DNA of 64,000 nucleotides from Hymenobacter siberiensis (GTDB lineage: Bacteria; Bacteroidota; Bacteroidia; Cytophagales; Hymenobacteraceae), in NCBI RefSeq assembly GCF_018967845.1, contig NZ_JAHLZZ010000001.1:3906001-3970000 (forward strand). Direction: 5' to 3'. Shown one piece after another: positions 37,095-43,449 of this stretch (its first letter is position 1; each line of letters opens with the position of its first letter). Position numbers and translations under genes: made by a program. The notes below the pieces were generated by a model. That model did not search any database. It saw only the letters and a program-made list of their open reading frames with translations, and was not told the DNA's origin.

Positions 37095-37439
37095 CTAGTT
37101 GGTGAAACGCAGTTCGCGGTAGCCTAATTCAGTTAGCGTGAAGGTACGGCCGAGGTCGTATTCAGCGTTCTCGGGAGCGGCGTGAATTTCGCCATCGAGC
37201 TCGATGGTGAGCTTGGCAGCCACGCAGATGAAATCGACGATAAAAAAGTCGATGGCGTGCTGGCGGCGGAATTTGGCACCTATCTTATTGCCGCGCAGTT
37301 GCTGCCAGAGCAGATTTTCGGCGGGCGTGGGGGCTTTGCGGTTTTCGCGGGCGTAGGCCTTTAGCCGCTTGTCCCAAGTATGGGGGTCGGTGGTGTAAAT
37401 GTGTTCCTGCGGGCCGCTGAGTTTGGGCGGGGTTTCCAT
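37095..37439 (-). CDS. DUF559 endonuclease-like protein, apparently truncated
   Basis: 114 residues of a Vsr/PD-(D/E)XK-like fold. Family features are TPAENLLWQQLRGNKIGAKF, then RRQHAIDFFIVDFIC with the catalytic Asp, and LTIELDGEIHA with the ExD. The C-terminal LRFTN is cut by TAG; the same frame then continues QVLTSLDAVLAQITKFLKDN..., which looks like a normal DUF559 tail. That frame then runs into R1 and on into recQ with no other stop. Bounded by direct repeats R1 and R2, and its own flanking codons come from those repeats. Possibly a mobile cassette; nuclease activity is inferred. Confidence 0.8.
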   Translation of the reverse strand: METPPKLSGPQEHIYTTDPHTWDKRLKAYARENRKAPTPAENLLWQQLRGNKIGAKFRRQHAIDFFIVDFICVAAKLTIELDGEIHAAPENAEYDLGRTFTLTELGYRELRFTN

Positions 37440-37466
37440 ACGGGTAAGGTAGTACCGCCTGACGTC

Positions 37467-37504
37467 AACCTCACCCCCTGACCCCCTCTCCAAAAAAGAG
37501 GGGG
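37467..37504. repeat. G/C-rich repeat R2
   Basis: AACCTCACCCCCTGACCCCC then TCTCCAAAAAAGAGGGGG. It is in the same orientation as R1 and inverted relative to R3. R2 contains the upstream extension of the DUF559 frame (ERGSGGEV). Confidence 0.9.
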
Positions 37505-37521
37505 TACCGGACCTGCCCTGA

Positions 37522-37565
37522 TTTTGAGCTTTCAGCCTTAAAAAGGCTGAAAGCTCAATTCAAAA
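37522..37565. terminator. hairpin between R2 and R3
   Basis: GAGCTTTCAGCCTT / AAGGCTGAAAGCTC, a 14-bp stem flanked by TTTT and AATT, so it could end transcription from either side. It lies in the loop between the inverted repeats R2 and R3. Confidence 0.55.
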
Positions 37566-37598
37566 ATTCATCAAAATTTACATCCGAGCAATGCCGGT

Positions 37599-37636
37599 GC
37601 CCCTCTTTTTTGGAGAGGGGGTCAGGGGGTGAGGTT
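37599..37636. repeat. G/C-rich repeat R3, encoding a gene's last codons
   Basis: Inverted copy of R2. Read on the minus strand, AACCTCACCCCCTGA supplies the last residues NLTP and the stop of the methyltransferase gene. Confidence 0.88.
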
Positions 37637-38803
37637 TTCTGGCTGCGCCGCCCGCGGCTCCCGCTTCGACCCCCGGTACAGCTCATACTTCAGCAGCCGG
37701 CAATCAATCGGCCCATTAAACAGCGGCACGCGCCGCGCCGGCTTCAGCCCGATGCTCTTCGCCGCCTCCAGATTCCCGGTGAACACAAACGCATTGTACC
37801 CCTGAAAATTCGTCTTCAGCGAATCGCCAATCGTCTTATACAGCGCCGTCATTTCGGCCTCCTCCCCTATTCGCTCGCCATAGGGCGGGTTCATCAGCAC
37901 GATGCCGGGCTCCTCCTTGGCCGGGACCACGGCATCCTTCACGTCGCGCACCGACAGTTTAATGTAGTCTTCCAGGCCGGCGGCGGTGATGTTGGCGGCG
38001 GCCATGTCGATGACGCGGGGGTCGAGGTCGGAACCGGCGAGATAGGCTTGCGGCTCCTCCAAGCGCTGGGCTTTGGCTTCTTCGCGCACCTGGTTCCAGA
38101 GCTCGGGGTCGAAGTCGTACCAGTTTTCGAAGCCAAACTTGCCCTGGTGGAACAGGCCGGGCGCGATGCGCTGGCTGATGAGGCCCGCCTCGGTGAGGAT
38201 GGTGGCCGAGCCGCACATGGGGTCGATGAGCGGCTGCTTGCCATCCCAGCCCGAGAGCAGGACCAGGCCGGCGGCCAGCACCTCGTTCAGCGGGGCCTCG
38301 TTGGTGTGCTGGCGGTAGCCGCGGCGGTGCAGCGAGTCGCCGGCCGCGTCGAGGCTGAGGATGACTTCGTTCTCCGTCATGCGCAGGTGCAGGCGGATAT
38401 CGGGCTGGCGGGTGTCCACGCTGGGCCGCTCGCCGGTGCGGGCCCGGAACTGGTCCACGATGGCATCCTTGGTGAGCTGGGCCACGAAGAGCGAGTGCTC
38501 GAAGGTGGAGCGGTTCACCACGGGCGTGATGGCGAAGGTCTGGCCGGGGCCGATGAAATCCTGCCAGTCGATGCGGCTTACTTCGCGGTACAGCCCCTTT
38601 TCATCGGCGGCATGAAAGGCAGCGAAGGGCCGCAGCAGGCGCATGGAGAGACGGCTCCAAAGGGCCACTTCGTAGAGCAGGCGGTGGTCGCCGATGAACT
38701 CGACGGCGCGGCTGCCTACGTGGGTGATGTCGGCCCCGAGGGCGTAAAGCTCGTCGGCGAGCAGTTCTTCCAGGCCGAACTGGGTGGTGGCGGTGAGGTG
38801 CAT
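37622..38803 (-). CDS. THUMP-domain rRNA N2-guanine methyltransferase (RlmL-like)
   Basis: 393 residues. The N-terminus (TTQFGLEELLADELYALGA) and following region are the ferredoxin-like plus THUMP domains; the Rossmann SAM domain has PMCGSATILTEA and the catalytic LMNPPYGERIG (NPPY near residue 306), specific for N2-guanine. E. coli RlmKL methylates G2445 of 23S rRNA; this protein corresponds to the RlmL half only. The start MHLTATTQ is family-typical. The last dozen residues are atypical and come from repeat R3. Confidence 0.93.
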   Translation of the reverse strand: MHLTATTQFGLEELLADELYALGADITHVGSRAVEFIGDHRLLYEVALWSRLSMRLLRPFAAFHAADEKGLYREVSRIDWQDFIGPGQTFAITPVVNRSTFEHSLFVAQLTKDAIVDQFRARTGERPSVDTRQPDIRLHLRMTENEVILSLDAAGDSLHRRGYRQHTNEAPLNEVLAAGLVLLSGWDGKQPLIDPMCGSATILTEAGLISQRIAPGLFHQGKFGFENWYDFDPELWNQVREEAKAQRLEEPQAYLAGSDLDPRVIDMAAANITAAGLEDYIKLSVRDVKDAVVPAKEEPGIVLMNPPYGERIGEEAEMTALYKTIGDSLKTNFQGYNAFVFTGNLEAAKSIGLKPARRVPLFNGPIDCRLLKYELYRGSKREPRAAQPENLTP

Positions 38804-38805
38804 AA

Positions 38806-38923
38806 AGTAGCGCAGACTTTTAGTCCGCGGCCGCAAAGGTCGGCAGAAAGTGTAGCGCATGCTTTAGCTTGCGCCATCAAACCCGTCACATTCCCACTGG
38901 GCGCAGGCTAAAGCATGCGCTAC
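38806..38923. repeat. palindrome TAGCGCATGCTTTAGC and a related half-site
   Basis: GTAGCGCATGCTTTAGC (38852) and GCTAAAGCATGCGCTAC (ending 38923) are perfect 17-base arms. A half-site GTAGCGCAGACTTTTAGTCC lies at 38806, matching the repeat near 41020. They fill the divergent gap between the methyltransferase and sugar-transporter genes. Confidence 0.8.
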
Positions 38924-38929
38924 GCTCCT

Positions 38930-40333
38930 ATGGCCCTCGCCCCTTCCTCCGCTCCCACCATCAGCACCGCCGCGCCCGCTCGCTCCTACGCCGGCCCCAT
39001 GGTGCTGATGACTACCCTGTTCTTCCTGTTCGGGGCCGTCACCAATTTTAATGGGGTGCTGATGCCTTATCTCAAGGATGTGTGCCAGTTGAGCGATTTT
39101 GAGTCGTCGCTGGTACCCTCGGCTTTTTTTGCCGCTTATTTCTTGATGTCGCTGCCGGCAGGCTGGGTTCTCAATCGAATCGGCTACCAGCGGGGCATTG
39201 TGCTGGGGCTGCTGGTGATGGCAGCCGGCGCATTAGTTTTCGTACCAGCAGCCAACACTCAGGCGTTCAGCTTATTTCTGGCCGGCCTAAGTCTGCTCGG
39301 CGCAGGGGTCACGCTGTTGCAAGTAGCAGCCAACCCCTACGTTTCGGTACTAGGCCCTTCGCGCGAAGCGGCCAGCCGTGTCAGCATTGTGGGCGTCGCC
39401 AATGGATTAGGCGGCACGCTTTCGCCGTTGGTAGGCGGGTTGCTACTGTTTGGTAGCGCCTCACTTCTCAAGCAGCAGTTGGCGGCCCTACCCGCTGCTC
39501 AGCGCCTAGCGCAGGAGGCGGCATTGGTAAAAATGCCTTACCTAGGTCTGGCCGCTTTTTTAGCGGCCCTGGCCGTTCTGTTTTTTATGGTGCGGCTGCC
39601 TAGAATCGAAAGCATTCCGGCCGATGAGGAAGCCAGTGCCGACGAATCGGCCCTACTCGTGGGGCGACGCTCCGCGCTCGATTTTCGGCACCTTGTGCTA
39701 GGTATTGGAGCCATTTTCCTGTACGTGGGCGTCGAAGTAGGACTTGGCGATTTTCTGATTCGCTATGGCCAGGCGCAGCACATTCTGCAGCTGAGCCCTT
39801 TCACGCAGTTGCTGGTACAGAAGCTCAATGCTATCACCAATTTCGGCCTTCTTGTCATTGGCCAGCGCCCGCTACCCATCGATACAGCCCACGGTTTCAC
39901 GGCTGCCGTGGGGGCGGTAATGGTCGCATCCTACTGGTTTGGCACGATGGTAGGCCGCATAGCCGGCATCCCATTGTTGCGTCGCTACCCCGACCGCCCC
40001 CTGCTGGTAGGCGTGTGTACTACCGGTGCCCTACTGGTGATGGGCTCTATTGCCCTGCACGGCGAAACTGCCCTGTGGCTCATCGTGCTCTGTGGGCTGA
40101 TGAACTCCATTATGTGGCCTGTTATCTTCCCGCTTGCTATCAAAGGGCTTGGGCCCTTCACCAAGCAGGGCTCGTCTTATTTGATTATGGGTATTGTGGG
40201 CGGGGCCGTGATTTCGCTCCTCATGGGCTGGCTGGCTACGCATGGCGGCGGCCTGCGGGTGGCGTTTGTAGTGCCAGCATTGTGCTACCTATACCTGTTG
40301 TTTTATGCCGTGAGCGGCTACCGAGTACGGTAG
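38930..40333 (+). CDS. sugar:proton symporter, MFS (FucP/GluP family)
   Basis: 467 residues, twelve membrane segments. The N-terminal FFLFGAVTNFNGVLMPYLKD is the family signature of the fucose/glucose-galactose permeases, followed by FAAYFLMSLPAGWVL and the A-loop. The later AANPYVSVLGP is the conserved NPY motif. Inner-membrane uptake of a hexose; which sugar cannot be told. Start MALAPSSAPT was chosen since the earlier Met lies inside the palindrome. No sugar-catabolic genes are adjacent. Confidence 0.92.
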   Translation: MALAPSSAPTISTAAPARSYAGPMVLMTTLFFLFGAVTNFNGVLMPYLKDVCQLSDFESSLVPSAFFAAYFLMSLPAGWVLNRIGYQRGIVLGLLVMAAGALVFVPAANTQAFSLFLAGLSLLGAGVTLLQVAANPYVSVLGPSREAASRVSIVGVANGLGGTLSPLVGGLLLFGSASLLKQQLAALPAAQRLAQEAALVKMPYLGLAAFLAALAVLFFMVRLPRIESIPADEEASADESALLVGRRSALDFRHLVLGIGAIFLYVGVEVGLGDFLIRYGQAQHILQLSPFTQLLVQKLNAITNFGLLVIGQRPLPIDTAHGFTAAVGAVMVASYWFGTMVGRIAGIPLLRRYPDRPLLVGVCTTGALLVMGSIALHGETALWLIVLCGLMNSIMWPVIFPLAIKGLGPFTKQGSSYLIMGIVGGAVISLLMGWLATHGGGLRVAFVVPALCYLYLLFYAVSGYRVR

Positions 40334-40461
40334 AGCGAGCGACGCAGCGAGATGAATGGGGCTTTCAAACCAGGAGCTGAGGTTGGCCGTAGATTGCGCC
40401 GTGGTCCGTAAATTTACCGGCCTGGTTCTTTCTGTTATCTTATTACAACTGCTTATTGGTC

Positions 40462-41016
40462 ATGAAAAACCCGTCTAACACTTCCAAAGTCCTATCACTG
40501 TTTCTGCTTGTTGTGTTGCTGGGTGCCAGCAGCTGCAAGAAAATTGAAGACCTGCTCACATTCCAGGTCAACGATTCCAGCAGCTTCGTGATACCGGCCT
40601 CGGGCCTGCTCAATACCACGGTACTCTCGCTGCCGGGCGCTACGGTTAGCTCCTCGTCGTCGGGCACGTATTCGGCCAACAACACCAGCGCTGACTACGT
40701 GCAGGACGTGACCCTCGACCGCCTCGCCCTGACCGTGACCGACCCGGCCGGGCAGAATTTTGACTTCCTGAAGAGCGTAAAAATCTATATTGCCAGCGAC
40801 AACCAGGGCACCAACAAAACCCTGCTGGCCTCCCTCGACCCCGTGCCCACCGGCCAGACGGCCATCACCCTGACGCCCTCCGGCGCCAAGCTCGACCTGT
40901 ACCTGCGCAGCGGCTCCTACTCGCTGTTTACCGATGTGACCCTGGCCCAGCCCGTGCGCCAGAACACCACCGTGCGCGCCGAATCGCGCTTCAACGTGAA
41001 AGCCAAGCTGAAATAA
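40462..41016 (+). CDS. hypothetical lipoprotein
   Basis: 184 residues with a lipoprotein signal (LSLFLLVVLLGASSC). The mature protein is beta-rich, with a segment LDRLALTVTDPAGQNFDFLK and later LYLRSGSYSLFTDVTLAQPV, typical of small Bacteroidota surface lipoproteins with an immunoglobulin-like fold. No enzyme motif; no named family recognised. Single gene, followed by the palindrome at 41018. Confidence 0.75.
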   Translation: MKNPSNTSKVLSLFLLVVLLGASSCKKIEDLLTFQVNDSSSFVIPASGLLNTTVLSLPGATVSSSSSGTYSANNTSADYVQDVTLDRLALTVTDPAGQNFDFLKSVKIYIASDNQGTNKTLLASLDPVPTGQTAITLTPSGAKLDLYLRSGSYSLFTDVTLAQPVRQNTTVRAESRFNVKAKLK

Positions 41017-41017
41017 T

Positions 41018-41106
41018 GTAGCACGAACTTTTAGTCTGCGAGTGCCGGCCAGCCACCGGGCTTGCTGGCAGCGCCGGAATATGCGCGGACTAAAAGTCCG
41101 CGCTAC
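41018..41106. repeat. palindrome with ACTTTTAGTC arms
   Basis: GTAGCACGAACTTTTAGTCT at the left and GCGGACTAAAAGTCCGCGCT at the right, with internal GCCGGCC. Related to the half-site at 38806. The murB -7 box begins ten bases past its right end. Confidence 0.78.
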
Positions 41107-41115
41107 ATCGTCCGC

Positions 41116-41123
41116 TACCTTTG
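41116..41123 (+). promoter_or_regulatory. -7 box of murB
   Basis: TACCTTTG ends five bases before the first of two consecutive ATGs (41129, 41132), implying a leaderless transcript. Confidence 0.6.
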
Positions 41124-41128
41124 CGGGC

Positions 41129-42169
41129 ATGATGCCTCAGCTCGAAGAAAACGTCTCCCTCCGCCCCTACAATACCTTCGGCCTCGATGTGCGGGCCCGC
41201 TACTTCGCCCGCTTCGCCTCGGCCGATGAGCTGCGCGCGCTACTAAAGCTACCCCAGGTACAGGCGGCTGAAAAGCTCATTCTGGGCGGTGGCTCCAACC
41301 TGCTGTTCACCCAGGATTTCGCCGGCGTGGTGCTTAAGAATGAGATTCGCGGACTGGAAATTATCAGCGAAGACGGTGATGCCCAAACGGCCCTGGTGCG
41401 GGCCGGAGCCGGCGAGAGCTGGCACGGCATGGTCGAATACACGCTCGACCAGCAGCTCAGCGGCATCGAAAACCTCTCCCTCATTCCCGGTACGGTGGGC
41501 GCGGCACCGCTGCAGAACATCGGCGCCTACGGGGCCGAGCTGCGCGATACCTTCGACCACTTGGAGGCCGTGGAAATAGCCACCGGCGAAGGCCGCGTGT
41601 TTTCGGCCGGCGAGTGCGGTTTCGGCTACCGCGAAAGCGTGTTCAAAAACGTGCTCAAGAGCCAGTTTGTGGTGACGGCCGTGGTGCTGCGCCTGCACCG
41701 CCAGGCCCGCCCCAACCTGCAGTACGGAGCCATTGCCGATACGCTGGCCGAGCTCGGCATCGAAGGCGAGCCCACGCCGCAGGACGTGAGCCGGGCCGTG
41801 GTGCACATTCGCCGCTCCAAGCTGCCCGACCCGGCCGAAATCGGCAACGCCGGCTCCTTCTTCAAGAACCCCGAAATCTCCCAGGCCCGGTTCGACCACC
41901 TCAAAAGCCAGTACCCCGACCTGCCCGGCTACCCCGTGCCCGGCGGCGTGAAAGTGCCCGCCGGCTGGCTCATCGAGCGGGCCGGCTGGAAGGGGCTGCG
42001 GCGCGGCCCCGGCGCGGGCACCCACGGCGTGCACGCCCGCCAGGCCCTGGTGCTGGTGAACCACGGCGGGGCTACGGGCGGCGAAGTACGCCAGCTGGCC
42101 GAAGAGATAATCTCGTCCGTACGCCAGCAGTTCGGCGTCGACCTTCACCCGGAAGTTAATATTTTGTGA
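41129..42169 (+). CDS. murB: UDP-N-acetylmuramate dehydrogenase
   Basis: Reduces UDP-GlcNAc-enolpyruvate to UDP-MurNAc with NADPH and FAD in peptidoglycan synthesis. 346 residues. FAD-binding signatures: LPQVQAAEKLILGGGSNLLF and the SLIPGTVGAAPLQNIGAYGAE block (Type I enzyme). The catalytic Ser is in GNAGSFFKNP, and the C-terminal HPEVNIL motif closes the fold. Two Mets (MMPQLEENVSL) lie side by side; either could start. The -7 box five bases upstream fits. Confidence 0.96.
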   Translation: MMPQLEENVSLRPYNTFGLDVRARYFARFASADELRALLKLPQVQAAEKLILGGGSNLLFTQDFAGVVLKNEIRGLEIISEDGDAQTALVRAGAGESWHGMVEYTLDQQLSGIENLSLIPGTVGAAPLQNIGAYGAELRDTFDHLEAVEIATGEGRVFSAGECGFGYRESVFKNVLKSQFVVTAVVLRLHRQARPNLQYGAIADTLAELGIEGEPTPQDVSRAVVHIRRSKLPDPAEIGNAGSFFKNPEISQARFDHLKSQYPDLPGYPVPGGVKVPAGWLIERAGWKGLRRGPGAGTHGVHARQALVLVNHGGATGGEVRQLAEEIISSVRQQFGVDLHPEVNIL

Positions 42170-42284
42170 TTGAATGGCACCCGGCCAATCAGTCGATAAT
42201 ATTGCTGAAAACAAGAAATGATGCGTAATTTGTCGCATTCTTTACATCAGCCATTTCGCGGCCGGTCTGCTTATTCTTCAATTT

Positions 42285-43295
42285 ATGAAACCAACTTTCC
42301 TTCTGCTTGCCGGGGTGCTTGCCGGCCCGGTGTGGGCAGCTCCGGCTTCCCTGCTCACGCCCCCTACGCCCCCGGTTCTCACCCTGAAAACGGCCCGGGC
42401 CTTGGGGCCGGGCAGCACGGTTACGATACGGGCCGTAGTACTGAACGGGACCGAGATGGGCAACATTCGCTACGTGCAGGATGGCGAAGCCGGCCTGGCC
42501 CTCTATGCCCAGCCCGCTAAGCTGCCGGGCTTCGGCGATTTGCAGGCCGGCGACAGCATTCAGGTTACAGGCCAGCTCAAGGCCTACAACGGGCTGCTGG
42601 AAATGGACCCCGTCGCTTCGTTTCATAAGCTGGCCGGCGGCCGGCGGCTGCATCCGCTGCGCGTGTCGGCAGACCAGGTTACCACGGCTTATACCGAGGC
42701 GAATGAAAGCCGGCTTGTTGAAATAACCGGCGTAACGCGGCTGCTCACCCCAACCAGCGCCCCCGCCGAGGCCCTGGTTGGCAACGCCAACTACCTGCTC
42801 GACGGCACGGCCGGCGCGCTGCTGCGCGTGGGGGCCGCCAGCACCGGGCCCGACGGCCTTATCGGGACCACTCCGCCCACCGGCGAGCCGTTCGACGTGC
42901 GCGGCATCATGAGCCAGTACTCGCCGGGGGGCACCGGCGGCTACCAGCTGCTGCCGCGCCTGGCCACCGACTTTGTGCGCGGCAGCGGCCTGCCCCGCCT
43001 CACCGAAGAGCCCGTGCCCGTCAATGTCAGTGCTACGGGCTTCACCGTGGTGTATTCCACCCTGAACCCCGGTGATACCCGCGTGCGCTACGGCCTCAAT
43101 GCCAAAGAGCTGAAAGAAAGCCGCCTGGATGCAAGCCTGACCACCCACCACAGCCTCACGCTGAACAACCTGATTCCCGGTACTACCTACTATGTGGAGG
43201 TGGGGTCGCGCAATGAAGCCGGTACCGAAACGGCCACGCCGGTGCCCTTCATCACGAGCACCGGCAAGCGCAACCGTAGCAGCGGCAAAAACTAA
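42285..43295 (+). CDS. secreted OB-fold plus FN3 protein (short paralog)
   Basis: 336 residues with a signal peptide ending VWAAP. An OB-fold-like (DUF5689/YdeI-type) region starts TVTIRAVVLNGTEMGNIRYVQDGEAGLALY and GDSIQVTGQLKAYNGLLEMDP; a second copy follows; an FN3-like segment ends the protein. It lacks the catalytic half and the T9SS tail present in the next gene, whose N-terminus is clearly homologous. Exported but not evidently attached. Possibly a duplicated fragment of its neighbour. Confidence 0.8.
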   Translation: MKPTFLLLAGVLAGPVWAAPASLLTPPTPPVLTLKTARALGPGSTVTIRAVVLNGTEMGNIRYVQDGEAGLALYAQPAKLPGFGDLQAGDSIQVTGQLKAYNGLLEMDPVASFHKLAGGRRLHPLRVSADQVTTAYTEANESRLVEITGVTRLLTPTSAPAEALVGNANYLLDGTAGALLRVGAASTGPDGLIGTTPPTGEPFDVRGIMSQYSPGGTGGYQLLPRLATDFVRGSGLPRLTEEPVPVNVSATGFTVVYSTLNPGDTRVRYGLNAKELKESRLDASLTTHHSLTLNNLIPGTTYYVEVGSRNEAGTETATPVPFITSTGKRNRSSGKN

Positions 43296-43314
43296 ATCGG
43301 GGACGTTAAATACG

Positions 43315-43367
43315 CCAACGCCCGTGTTGGGCCGCCACGCAAACCGGCGGCCCGACACGGGCGTTGG
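43315..43367. terminator. long hairpin between the OB-fold paralogs
   Basis: CCAACGCCCGTGTTGGGCCGCC pairs with GGCGGCCCGACACGGGCGTTGG with one wobble, a 22-bp stem; TTTG follows. Twenty bases after the first paralog's stop. It may end that transcript. Confidence 0.65.
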
Positions 43368-43449
43368 TTTGCCCAAAATTCAGCATCTTTGTATTTCGGC
43401 CCAGTGCTTCAACTTTAACTTAATCATTTCTTTACATTCTAGTTTTCTT

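Noticed and set aside
42189..43376. 395-residue minus-strand frame over the OB-fold gene
   Set aside because: It is antisense to a gene with a signal peptide and a clear paralog next door, and has no motif of its own.
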